Shown here piece by piece: positions 16,257 through 24,060 of a stretch of 47,462 bases of DNA. Where the stretch lies: the NCBI GenBank assembly GCA_027071315.1, contig JALSUP010000004.1:1-47462 (forward strand), given 5' to 3'. How positions within the stretch are numbered: the first letter of the stretch is position 1; each line of letters starts with the position of its first letter. The notes under the pieces are model-generated. The model was not told the DNA's origin. It made no database searches and saw nothing but the letters and a program-made list of their open reading frames with translations. The position numbers and the translations under genes are program-made. This DNA comes from Sulfurovum sp. (GTDB lineage Bacteria; Campylobacterota; Campylobacteria; Campylobacterales; Sulfurovaceae).

Positions 16257-17441
16257 ATGACATTAGAACAACAAGATAAAAAATATGTACTTCAAACCTA
16301 TGCACGTGACTATACGAACTTTGTTAAAGGAAAAGGCTCAACCCTTTTCGATGAGAACGGACGTGACTATATTGACTTTGCTTCGGGGATAGGGGTCAAC
16401 TCTGTCGGGCACGGAAATGAAAAACTGGCGACGGCAATTTGTGAACAGGCAAAGAAGATCATCCATATTTCAAATTTACAGGTGATTGAACCACAGGCAA
16501 AACTGGCACAGAGAATTGTAGAACTTTCCGGGTATGACATGGGTATTTTCTTTGCGAACTCCGGTGCGGAAGCGAATGAAGGTGCCATTAAGATCGCGCG
16601 TAAATATGGTGAGACACAGTTTGAAAAGAAAAAATTTAAAGTCATCACACTTGAGCACTCTTTTCACGGACGTACCATTACCACGGTCAAAGCCACAGGG
16701 CAGGAGAGTTTTCACACAGAAAACTTTTCACCTTACCCTGATGGTTTCTCTTATGAAAAGTGTATAGCAGATGTCTATACTGCGATTGATGATGAAACGG
16801 TTGCCGTACTCATAGAGTTGGTGCAGGGTGAGGGTGGTGTACAGCCTTTTGAAAAAGAGGAGATACAGAACCTGGCCACACACTTGAAAAAAGAGGGTAT
16901 CTTACTTATTGTCGATGAAGTACAGACAGGTGTCTACAGAACAGGTGAGTTTTTGGCTTCAAACCTTTATGAAATTGAACCGGACATCATTACGCTTGCC
17001 AAGGGGCTTGGCGGTGGTGTGCCGATAGGAGCGGTCATGACCAGACATAAAGAAGTCTTGTCTGCCGGAGACCACGGCAGTACATTTGGGGGGAACTACC
17101 TGAGTACAGCAGCAGGCCTGGCTGTACTGGATGTGCTTGCTCCGATGTACGATAATGGCACCATGGCGGAAACACTGCTCTATTTCTCTGAAAAATTGCA
17201 GGAAGTTTCACATAAGTATGAAAATCTTTTTGAAAAAGAGGTAGGTCTGGGACTCATGAGAGGCTTGCGTGCCAAGAGTGCGGAAGTACAGGGAAGCATC
17301 ATCAAAAATGCACTTCAGGAAGGACTGATTGTCCTTAAGGCAGGGCGTAACACCGTACGTTTCCTCCCAAGTATTACCATTAGCAAAGATGAAATTGATG
17401 AAGGGTTTAGTCGTTTTGAAAAAGCTATTGCTTCTTTGTAG
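16257..17441 (+). CDS. argD: Acetylornithine aminotransferase
   Basis: About 394 residues. A class III PLP aminotransferase making N-acetylornithine from N-acetylglutamate semialdehyde in arginine synthesis; it may also act as succinyl-DAP aminotransferase for lysine. Visible are the N-terminal YARDYTNFVKGKGSTLFDENG, NSGAEANEGAIKIARK, DEVQTGVYRTG and the PLP lysine at residue 249 in LAKGLGGGVPIGA. I prefer ATG at 16257 to the one 15 bases upstream because GGGGA sits eight bases before it and homologues start at this point. The gene's 3' end overlaps the next gene in another frame. The shared 43-bp leader element suggests special control. Confidence 0.92.
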   Translation: MTLEQQDKKYVLQTYARDYTNFVKGKGSTLFDENGRDYIDFASGIGVNSVGHGNEKLATAICEQAKKIIHISNLQVIEPQAKLAQRIVELSGYDMGIFFANSGAEANEGAIKIARKYGETQFEKKKFKVITLEHSFHGRTITTVKATGQESFHTENFSPYPDGFSYEKCIADVYTAIDDETVAVLIELVQGEGGVQPFEKEEIQNLATHLKKEGILLIVDEVQTGVYRTGEFLASNLYEIEPDIITLAKGLGGGVPIGAVMTRHKEVLSAGDHGSTFGGNYLSTAAGLAVLDVLAPMYDNGTMAETLLYFSEKLQEVSHKYENLFEKEVGLGLMRGLRAKSAEVQGSIIKNALQEGLIVLKAGRNTVRFLPSITISKDEIDEGFSRFEKAIASL

Positions 17442-18612
17442 TCTGGGTCTTTCCACGGTACTTTGTGCCGATGAACTGAGTACCATTCTTTCTGAAAACA
17501 AAGAGTTACTCTTTGATTATGATTTTAAAAGTAATGAACTGCAGAGTGACATGCTTTCCAAAAGCTGGATCAACCCTGTGACTGTGCGTTACGGGAAAGA
17601 CTATACGACACGTTTTAAAACAGGGACCATTGACACATCATCATTGTCTGTCTATATTGATCAGCCGATATTCCGTTCAGGCGGTATCTACTATGCGATC
17701 AAGTATTCCGGTGCGTTGAGAGATGCGAACAAGGCAGAGATCACACTGAGAAAACGTCAAATGATCGGGGATGCTGTCTCTATTTTATTTAACCTGAAAA
17801 AAAACAGGCTTGAACAGCAAAAAATGCGTTATCTGGTCAAAAATGACAGAATAGACATACGACAGAAAAAAGACTCTTACGATGCAGGTATTCTGGACAG
17901 CAGTTTTTTAGATCAGGCAATTTTGAAAAAGAGTCAGGATGAAGCAACCCTCTTGGAACTGGAACTCAATTACCTGGAACTCAAACAGCGTTTCGCACTT
18001 TTAAGCAGTAAAAAACCGGACAAGTTACGACTTCCAAAACTGAAGATGATGAGTAAAAAGAGTTATACCCAACAGAATCTTGAACTGAAAAAAGATATCT
18101 TACGGGCAGAAGAGTCTTCTTACAATGCCAAAGTCACCACAGCCAAATATCTGCCGACACTTTCCGTTCAGGGACAATACACAGATGGTGACCTGAATCC
18201 GCTTTTCCCCTCTAACGGCTTAAATGAGCGTTACTACAACTACGGATTTTCTGTCTCTATGCCTTTGGATATTAACTCTTTTGATGACATTGAAGCAGCT
18301 AAAGTTGAAAAGCTCAGAGCCGCCACACAGGTGCTTGATCGAAAAGATACCGTAAGAGAAGAGTACCAGTGGATAGATAACTCATTAAGCATTCTCGATA
18401 AAAAGATCTCTTTGGCACATAAAGATGAAAAGGTTTACAAAAACTTGTTGCGTTTAACCAAAGACCTTGTGCGAGCAGGTGAAAAAACCTCTCTCGATGC
18501 AGAGATTATGTCGAACTCTCTGCAAATTAGAAAGCTGGACCAGAAAATATACAGTATTGACAAGCAGTTGAAACTTTTACAACTTTACATCAGGGTCGAA
18601 AATGTACTTTAG
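17398..18612 (+). CDS. TolC-family outer membrane efflux protein
   Basis: About 404 residues. A signal peptide (KKLLLLCSLGLSTVLCA) precedes long helical stretches with heptad patterns and paired beta segments, the layout of TolC/OMF channels that carry substrates from periplasmic adaptors across the outer membrane. The start is uncertain: ATG at 17398 or TTG at 17416, both inside the end of argD in a different frame, with GAAGGG serving as ribosome binding site. An adaptor gene lies about 4 kb upstream, but no inner-membrane pump is in the window. It overlaps the methyltransferase gene that follows. Confidence 0.72.
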   Translation: MKGLVVLKKLLLLCSLGLSTVLCADELSTILSENKELLFDYDFKSNELQSDMLSKSWINPVTVRYGKDYTTRFKTGTIDTSSLSVYIDQPIFRSGGIYYAIKYSGALRDANKAEITLRKRQMIGDAVSILFNLKKNRLEQQKMRYLVKNDRIDIRQKKDSYDAGILDSSFLDQAILKKSQDEATLLELELNYLELKQRFALLSSKKPDKLRLPKLKMMSKKSYTQQNLELKKDILRAEESSYNAKVTTAKYLPTLSVQGQYTDGDLNPLFPSNGLNERYYNYGFSVSMPLDINSFDDIEAAKVEKLRAATQVLDRKDTVREEYQWIDNSLSILDKKISLAHKDEKVYKNLLRLTKDLVRAGEKTSLDAEIMSNSLQIRKLDQKIYSIDKQLKLLQLYIRVENVL

Positions 18613-19591
18613 TGACTATATGAATGAATGGCTCTACGGAGAAGAGGGGTATTATAAACATTTTAAAGCCATTGGTAAAGAGGGGGACTTCTACACAGCG
18701 GTCAGTACCAGTTCATTTTTCGGTGCCAGTATTGCCAACCATTTTTTTAAACGTATTCAGGAGGGAAAAGCCGACAGGAACGGCTGGCTCATTGAAGTAG
18801 GTGCCCATCAGGGTTACCTGCTTTGTGACATGATACAATGGCTTTTCACTTGTGACCCTACACTCATTCAAACCCTGAATTTTGGTATTGTTGAACGTCA
18901 GGCGGCAGTACGTGAAAAGCAGTTGGCTTACATCAAAGAGCGTTTTGGTGATGACGTACAGATCACACACTTTAGCGATATTTCTGAAGTGAAAGTTGAC
19001 TATGCCTTTGTCGTGGCCAATGAAATCTTCGATGCCTTCCCCTGTGAACTTCTGAAAGATGAAAAGCTGGCTGTGGTCGAAGCAGAGAAAATTGTCTGGA
19101 ATGAGGCACCTCAGGAGCTGCTCAGCTGGGCAGAAACGCACCGTCTGAAACAGGGAGAAGTGGCTGTAGGCTATGAAACATTTGCCGAGGATATGGCAAA
19201 GGGTATTTCAAAATGTGACTTTGTCTCTTTTGACTATGGTGAAAAGTATGTGCGTAATGACTTCTCCATCCGTGTTTATAGAAAGCATGAAACCTTTCCT
19301 CTTTTTGATGAAGATTTGGTATTGGCTGAATCATTTCAAAAAGATGACATTACCTATGATGTGAATTTTGGACATGTCTCTGAAGCATTTGTGGCTGCCG
19401 GTTTTGAGGAAGAAGCCTATGAAACACAGGCGAGAGCACTCATACGTTTTGGGCTCATTGATATTTTGGAAATGTTTGCCAGACAGACCACACAGGAAAA
19501 GTACCTGCGTGAAGCCGATAAGATCAAAACACTTATTGCCCCGACGATCATGGGCGATAAATTTAAAATGGTCCACTTTAAAAAACGCTAG
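18602..19591 (+). CDS. SAM-dependent methyltransferase, MidA/NDUFAF7 family
   Basis: A 329-residue protein. The opening (MYFSDYMNEWLYGEEGYY, then GDFYTAVSTSSFFG) is typical of the family once called DUF185, whose mitochondrial relative NDUFAF7 methylates an arginine of respiratory complex I. The SAM-binding region is LIEVGAHQGYLLCDMIQ (about 62-78) and the acidic-aromatic VANEIFDAFPCELL (about 139-152) is also family-specific. Its start overlaps the end of the TolC-like gene, and the stop lies inside a bidirectional terminator. In a bacterium the target may be a complex I subunit; that is inference. Confidence 0.85.
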   Translation: MYFSDYMNEWLYGEEGYYKHFKAIGKEGDFYTAVSTSSFFGASIANHFFKRIQEGKADRNGWLIEVGAHQGYLLCDMIQWLFTCDPTLIQTLNFGIVERQAAVREKQLAYIKERFGDDVQITHFSDISEVKVDYAFVVANEIFDAFPCELLKDEKLAVVEAEKIVWNEAPQELLSWAETHRLKQGEVAVGYETFAEDMAKGISKCDFVSFDYGEKYVRNDFSIRVYRKHETFPLFDEDLVLAESFQKDDITYDVNFGHVSEAFVAAGFEEEAYETQARALIRFGLIDILEMFARQTTQEKYLREADKIKTLIAPTIMGDKFKMVHFKKR

Positions 19592-19605
19592 GTTTTTTTA
19601 AAGTG
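19574..19605. terminator. Bidirectional terminator overlapping two stop codons
   Basis: CACTTTAAAAAA, a short GC-containing loop, TTTTTTTAAAGTG: 12-13 bp arms with T runs in both directions. The stops of the plus-strand methyltransferase gene and the minus-strand lipoprotein gene both lie within it. Confidence 0.7.
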
Positions 19606-19987
19606 CCTTGAGCATTTTACATTTTTTAAGGGCAGCAGCACTTCCCCCATACATTTGACTGTATTTGTCAAACTTCTCCTGCCCGATCATGCTGATACAG
19701 GCTTCCGTCGTCATAGCACTTTCAGGTGCAGTTTCTGCGACGATCACTTCTTTTTTTGCAGCACTTTTCTTTCCTGTCTCCGGGTACATATATTCTGAAG
19801 AGAAGTTTTCATCTTCTACTTCTTTGAGTTCAATGTTTTTCTTGGGTGCTTTAGGGCCATTGCTGTAAGCCGGTTTTGGTTTCTTTACGACTTTAACCGC
19901 TTTGGGTTGAGGTTGTGCCGTTTCTGTACAGGCAGAAAAAAGAAGTGCCGCTCCCAGTAGTACGATGCTTGATCTTGTATAGTTCAT
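19598..19987 (-). CDS. Small lipoprotein of unknown function
   Basis: 129 residues. A lipobox (LLFSAC, Cys20) follows a basic and hydrophobic leader, so it is anchored by lipid in the envelope. A low-complexity Pro/Lys linker follows (QPQPKAVKVVKKPKPAY), then a small C-terminal domain with two cysteines (EACISMIGQEKFDKYSQMYG, KKCKML). I recognise no family. GGAGA lies a few bases before the ATG. The promoter and leader contain copy B of the 43-bp element, so it may be co-regulated with argD. Confidence 0.72.
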   Translation of the reverse strand: MNYTRSSIVLLGAALLFSACTETAQPQPKAVKVVKKPKPAYSNGPKAPKKNIELKEVEDENFSSEYMYPETGKKSAAKKEVIVAETAPESAMTTEACISMIGQEKFDKYSQMYGGSAAALKKCKMLKAL

Positions 19988-20014
19988 CTATTTCTCCGTT
20001 GTCTATAATGATAT

Positions 20015-20057
20015 ATTGAACCCTTTGTGAATGTCTAGGTTAATCAGAGGGTTCTAT
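20015..20057 (-). repeat. 43-bp leader element, copy B
   Basis: On the minus strand it reads ATAGAACCC, the shared centre, then GGGTTCAAT; 41 of 43 positions match copy A. It lies one base downstream of TATAAT (20059-20064, minus) and 27 bases before the lipoprotein start. The two copies are inverted relative to each other on the chromosome but point the same way relative to their genes. Confidence 0.75.
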
Positions 20058-20058
20058 T

Positions 20059-20064
20059 ATTATA
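20059..20064 (-). promoter_or_regulatory. -10 box of the lipoprotein gene
   Basis: TATAAT on the minus strand, followed by copy B of the leader element. The predicted leader is about 65 bases, almost the same as that of argD. Confidence 0.5.
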
Positions 20065-20083
20065 CAGAGAAAAAATTAAGGGT

Positions 20084-20431
20084 TCAGGTAATGGCGACCA
20101 CAGCGATGGCAAAACCTCCATCATGGCTGATGGAAAGTGAGGAAGCGTTGATAGAATGAAGCCTTTGTGCTTTGCTGCTGAGTGTAAAAGAGGGGGCACC
20201 TTTTTCATTTTTTGAAATGTGTATATCGTGAAAAGAGAGTTCTGCCCCAATACCGCAGCCAAGTGCCTTGGCTATGGCTTCTTTGGCTGCCCAGAACCCT
20301 GCAATGGATTCTGTTTTTTTTGCCAGGGTAATTTCACTCTCATTCAGAAATTTTGATTTAAAGGTATCGCCAAATCTCTCTAACGAAGCATCTACTCTGC
20401 TAATTTGTATAATATCTGTTCCTATTTTCAT
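20084..20431 (-). CDS. acpS: Holo-acyl-carrier-protein synthase
   Basis: 115 residues, normal for AcpS. It transfers 4'-phosphopantetheine from CoA to the serine of acyl carrier protein. Motifs are GTDIIQISR near the start (metal-binding Asp) and FWAAKEAIAKALG around residues 46-58 (catalytic Glu, Lys). SISHDGGFAIAVV near the end closes the active site. The gene follows radA by 20 bases in a minus-strand run. Confidence 0.93.
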   Translation of the reverse strand: MKIGTDIIQISRVDASLERFGDTFKSKFLNESEITLAKKTESIAGFWAAKEAIAKALGCGIGAELSFHDIHISKNEKGAPSFTLSSKAQRLHSINASSLSISHDGGFAIAVVAIT

Positions 20432-20451
20432 GCCGTATTATAGCAAAAGTA

Positions 20452-21804
20452 TTACATCCACTCGACCACTTTGGAGACTTCATCGGCCACAAAACATTTG
20501 ATATTGCTTTTTTCGATGGGTTTATTCGGTATGACGGCTTTGGTAAAGCCCTGTGTCTCTATCTCTTTGAGTCGCTGTGTGAGTCCGGAGACTTCACGTA
20601 TCTCTCCTGTGAGAGAGACTTCCCCGAGAAAGAGTGTTTCAGCGCTGAGTTCTCTGTCTCTGTAAGAGCTTAAAATAGCAGCAATGATGGCAAGATCGGC
20701 AGAAGGTTCAGAGACTTTGATGCCGCCTGAAATGTTAATGAAGACATCGTACGTTCCCAAAGGAAGATCGAGTTTCTTTTCCAGAAGTGCCAGAAGCATC
20801 CCCAGTCTGTTATTGTCAAAACCGGTGGATGAACGTTTGGCATGTCCGTAGGCTTCAGAGACAAGTGCCTGTACTTCAACAATAATGGGGCGGCTTCCCT
20901 CCATAATGACGGTGAGGGCAGAACCGGATTGCAGTTTCTCTTTATTGAAGAACTTTCCTGCCATGCTCTTGGCATCGTTCAAGCCCTCTTTGTTCATTTC
21001 AAAAATACCCACTTCATTGGTGGAGCCAAAACGGTTTTTAAAACCGCGAAGCAGTCTGAGTTCCGAGTTCGTGTCTCCTTCAAAGTACAGCACGGTATCT
21101 ACCATATGTTCCAGTACCCTAGGCCCTGCAATAGATCCGTCTTTGGTAATATGCCCAATGATAAAAATGGGGATATGTTGACTCTTGGCAATACGCATCA
21201 GTTCAAAGGTAATGGTACGTACCTGTGTGACGGAACCCGGAGCAGAAGGTGTCTCTTCCGAGTAGAGTGTCTGTATGGAGTCGATGACAATGAATTCATA
21301 AGGCTCATTGGCGATCTCAGTGATGACAGAGCTCAGATTGATCTCTGAAAGCAGGTAGAGGTTCTCATGGTTGGCATCGAGTCTGTTGGCACGCAGTTTG
21401 ATCTGCCCGGCAGACTCTTCTCCTGAGACATAGAGTACTTTTTTCCTCTGTTTTGCAAGGTTACCGGCAATTTTGAGAAGCAGGGTAGACTTACCGATAC
21501 CGGGACTTCCTCCTATGAGTGTGAGAGAGCCGGGTACGACACCCCCTCCTAAGACAAGGTCAAGCTCTTTACTGCCTGAAGGAAAACGGGTAATGTTGTC
21601 TTCCGAGACTTCGGTGATAGGCATGGCCTTTCGCAAGGCAGCAGCCGAGGAAGAGGAGGAAGCTGTCTCTTTCAGAAACTTGATCTGGTCTGTCGTGAGT
21701 TCGACCATGGTCTCCCATTCATTACAGGAGGTACATTTTCCCATCCATCTTGGAGACTGGAATCCACAGGCCTGACACTCAAACAGGGTTTTTTTCTTTG
21801 CCAT
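20452..21804 (-). CDS. radA: DNA repair protein RadA
   Basis: 450 residues. N-terminal zinc finger (CQACG, then CTSC), a RecA-like ATPase core with Walker A GGSPGIGKSTLL, the RadA-specific KNRFG motif, and a C-terminal Lon-protease-like domain (DVFINISGGIKVSEPSADLA). It helps branch migration in recombination. The minus-strand -10 TATACT at 21832-21837 and a 29-bp palindrome upstream suggest its own promoter, although ftsY lies just before it. Confidence 0.95.
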   Translation of the reverse strand: MAKKKTLFECQACGFQSPRWMGKCTSCNEWETMVELTTDQIKFLKETASSSSSAAALRKAMPITEVSEDNITRFPSGSKELDLVLGGGVVPGSLTLIGGSPGIGKSTLLLKIAGNLAKQRKKVLYVSGEESAGQIKLRANRLDANHENLYLLSEINLSSVITEIANEPYEFIVIDSIQTLYSEETPSAPGSVTQVRTITFELMRIAKSQHIPIFIIGHITKDGSIAGPRVLEHMVDTVLYFEGDTNSELRLLRGFKNRFGSTNEVGIFEMNKEGLNDAKSMAGKFFNKEKLQSGSALTVIMEGSRPIIVEVQALVSEAYGHAKRSSTGFDNNRLGMLLALLEKKLDLPLGTYDVFINISGGIKVSEPSADLAIIAAILSSYRDRELSAETLFLGEVSLTGEIREVSGLTQRLKEIETQGFTKAVIPNKPIEKSNIKCFVADEVSKVVEWM

Positions 21805-21831
21805 AATTACTACTTTAGGGTTTAATAAAAA

Positions 21832-21837
21832 AAGTAT
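21832..21837 (-). promoter_or_regulatory. radA -10 box
   Basis: TATACT on the minus strand, 28 bases before the radA start. The large palindrome lies 22 bases further upstream. Confidence 0.4.
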
Positions 21838-21859
21838 AGACTATTTTGAAAGAGAAGCG

Positions 21860-21888
21860 GTAAAATATGTCAAATTGACATATTTTAC
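21860..21888. promoter_or_regulatory. 29-bp perfect palindrome upstream of radA
   Basis: GTAAAATATGTCAA, one A, TTGACATATTTTAC: 14-bp perfect arms. It lies 12 bases after the ftsY stop and upstream of the radA -10 box. No T run follows on the minus strand, so an operator is more likely than a terminator, though an RNA hairpin that protects the ftsY message is possible. Confidence 0.6.
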
Positions 21889-21900
21889 AAAGAAGAGAGG

Positions 21901-22770
21901 TTATTTGACGAAGATTTCATCTAAAATGGTATTGATATAGTCATTGGCTTTAAAGCGTATAAGGTCGGCAGGCTGCTCCCCCGTACCAATGTAGAAGATA
22001 GGCATTTGCAATTCATCGGCAATACTCAAAACAGAACCACCCTTGGCAGTCCCGTCGAGCTTGGTAATGATAATACCGTCAATGCCGATCATGTCATCAA
22101 AGGCTTTTGCCTGATTGATGGAAGAAGAGCCCTGTGTACCGTCAAGAATGAGCATTTTTCTGTTGGGTGCGGTTTCCAGTGCTTTGTTTGCCACACGTAT
22201 CATCTTTTTAAGCTCTTCACTCAGGTTGGTCTGCGTGTGCAGTCTTCCCGCCGTGTCGATGATGACATTGTCCAGACCTTTGGCTTTGGCAGACTCAATG
22301 GTGTCATAGACAACGGCCGAAGGATCATGCCCCTGCTGGGTAGCGACAATAGGAATATTGAGCTTGTCTGCCCAGCGTGTGAGTTGTTCAATGGCCGCTG
22401 CACGGAAAGTGTCTCCTGCACCTAAAATGACCTGCTTACCCTCCTGCTGATAGCGGTAAGCCAGTTTGGAAATGGTGGTGGTTTTTCCCGCACCGTTCAC
22501 TCCGATGATCATTTCAACAAAAGGTTTGGTTTCACTCTCTTTCCAGTCTGCGTTATATTGAAAGACGGAGATCATGGAGTTAAATGCCTGAATACGGTTG
22601 ATCTCCTCAGGCAGACCTTCGAGCAGTCTCTCTACCAGTTCATAATTGACATCGGCTTCCAGAAGAATATCTTCAAATTCATCTTTTGTGATACTTTTAC
22701 GTTTGGTCTCCACCACCTCTTTAATGGCCTTATTGGTCTTACCTAAAACTTTTTTAAACAGATTGAACAT
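21901..22770 (-). CDS. ftsY: Signal recognition particle receptor FtsY
   Basis: 289 residues, the short form without the long acidic A domain, as usual in this phylum. The NG domain shows GVNGAGKTTTISKLA (G1), DTFRAAAIEQL, DTAGRLHTQ (G3) and TKLDGTAKGG (G4). It docks SRP-bound ribosomes at the membrane. The gene starts 5 bases after the stop of the thioredoxin-like lipoprotein gene. Confidence 0.95.
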   Translation of the reverse strand: MFNLFKKVLGKTNKAIKEVVETKRKSITKDEFEDILLEADVNYELVERLLEGLPEEINRIQAFNSMISVFQYNADWKESETKPFVEMIIGVNGAGKTTTISKLAYRYQQEGKQVILGAGDTFRAAAIEQLTRWADKLNIPIVATQQGHDPSAVVYDTIESAKAKGLDNVIIDTAGRLHTQTNLSEELKKMIRVANKALETAPNRKMLILDGTQGSSSINQAKAFDDMIGIDGIIITKLDGTAKGGSVLSIADELQMPIFYIGTGEQPADLIRFKANDYINTILDEIFVK

Positions 22771-22775
22771 ATGTG

Positions 22776-23405
22776 TTATTCCTTACCCATGGCATTTTTT
22801 ATATCGTGTTCCAGCATTTCAACAGGCACAGCACCTATATAGTGTGAATAGTAGTGTCCGTCCTTGAAAAGCATCGTGAGCGGCAGAGGAAAACCTTCTT
22901 CCAGCTGCAGCCTTTTTTTTACCAGTGCCATGATGTCATTATTCTGTTTCGCAGCGGAGACATAATAGTTGACAGCATGGTCAGTAAGAAATTTTTGCAA
23001 GATTTCTTTTTTAGAACTGTCATTGAGCAAAAGGCCGGCGATGAACAGTTTACCTCTATATTTCTTCTGCAGATCCTCAAGGTAGGGGAGTTGCCCTTTA
23101 CATGGCGGACACCAGCTTGCAAAGAAGTTCAGAACGATGATCTTTTCACTGACACCTTCTATCTCTATGTGTTTATTGACAATAGCAATGGTACGGTTGT
23201 TGTCATTGATATCCGAGAGTGTAAAGGTATGGATCTTCACTGTTTTAGAGAGATTGCTGTCTTTTTTTGCAGACAGCGTGACATTGCTCTCTTTTACCGG
23301 TATTGCCGGCTTTGATGTCTCTTTGGCTGCTTCTGTTTTTTTCTCACCACAGGCGGTTAAAGAGAACAAAACAGCAGCAAGTAGCAAAAGTTTGAGAGTT
23401 TTCAC
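22776..23405 (-). CDS. TlpA-like thioredoxin-fold lipoprotein
   Basis: About 209 residues from GTG at 23405, chosen because AAGGA lies 6 bases upstream and the lipoprotein signal (LLLLAAVLFSLTAC) then starts at the N-terminus; a longer frame upstream lacks support. The thioredoxin fold carries FASWCPPCKGQLPYL, the CPPC active site of TlpA/ResA proteins. It is a periplasmic, membrane-anchored thiol-disulfide reductase, for example in cytochrome c maturation or reduction of exported proteins. The TATAAT at 23442-23447 (minus) is its likely -10. Confidence 0.85.
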   Translation of the reverse strand: MKTLKLLLLAAVLFSLTACGEKKTEAAKETSKPAIPVKESNVTLSAKKDSNLSKTVKIHTFTLSDINDNNRTIAIVNKHIEIEGVSEKIIVLNFFASWCPPCKGQLPYLEDLQKKYRGKLFIAGLLLNDSSKKEILQKFLTDHAVNYYVSAAKQNNDIMALVKKRLQLEEGFPLPLTMLFKDGHYYSHYIGAVPVEMLEHDIKNAMGKE

Positions 23406-23427
23406 GGTTTTCCTTAAGGGCTTACGA

Positions 23428-23447
23428 TATAATTGGCGATGATTATA
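23428..23447. promoter_or_regulatory. Overlapping divergent -10 boxes
   Basis: Plus-strand TATAAT at 23428-23433 serves the folate gene, and minus-strand TATAAT at 23442-23447 serves the TlpA-like gene. They are only 8 bases apart, so the two promoters probably compete for polymerase. Confidence 0.45.
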
Positions 23448-23462
23448 CCAAAATAGCACTAA

Positions 23463-24017
23463 ATGGAAGTTATGCAAGAAGAGAACTCTAAAACCCGGTT
23501 TCGTAAACATTGTCTAGAGAGATTAAAGCGCATCAGCAGGCAGGGAGCCTACAGAAGAGACAAAACAGTTTTGGCACTTTTGTACCGTGAGATCCTTGCC
23601 CTGAAGGCAAAAAATATCATGCTCTATATTCCTCTGGGTATGGAAGTGAACCTGAATCCGCTCATAAAGCGTCTGCGCAGGGAAAAACGGCTGCTCTATG
23701 TGCCGTTTATGGAAGGTAAAAGTTTTAGATTGGTAAAATATAGATACCCGCTGGAAACCAAACGTTTCGGCATTAAAGAACCAAAAAGTTCGAAACAGTA
23801 TAGAATTAAACAGATAGATATAGCTATTGTACCGATAGTGGGCATGGATGCGACACAGAGACGTGTAGGATTCGGAAAAGGTATGTACGATAGATTTTTT
23901 GAAAAAGAGATTAAAAATATAAAAAAAACCGTGTTTGTGGCACGGGAACTGTGTTACAGTAAAAAGAAAATTACAGACCATTATGATATAAAAGCAGATA
24001 TGGTCATCGTGCCATAA
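23463..24017 (+). CDS. 5-formyltetrahydrofolate cyclo-ligase
   Basis: 184 residues, the usual size. It converts 5-formyl-THF to 5,10-methenyl-THF with ATP. The N-terminal basic helix, the substrate-binding IPLGMEVNLNPLI and the phosphate loop RRVGFGKGMYDRFF are visible. The start may be ATG at 23463 or at 23472; neither has a strong ribosome binding site. Confidence 0.9.
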   Translation: MEVMQEENSKTRFRKHCLERLKRISRQGAYRRDKTVLALLYREILALKAKNIMLYIPLGMEVNLNPLIKRLRREKRLLYVPFMEGKSFRLVKYRYPLETKRFGIKEPKSSKQYRIKQIDIAIVPIVGMDATQRRVGFGKGMYDRFFEKEIKNIKKTVFVARELCYSKKKITDHYDIKADMVIVP

Positions 24018-24060
24018 AAAGAAGTATATTTTTATCTTTTCGTAAATGAAAAGGAAAAAA

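Noticed and set aside
16185-20057. The two inverted 43-bp copies as ends of an invertible DNA segment
   Set aside because: No recombinase gene is near, and both copies keep the same orientation relative to their own promoter and gene, which favours a leader element.
23406-23510. Upstream extension of the TlpA-like gene
   Set aside because: The extension would put 35 residues before a clear lipoprotein signal, and a ribosome binding site precedes the internal GTG.
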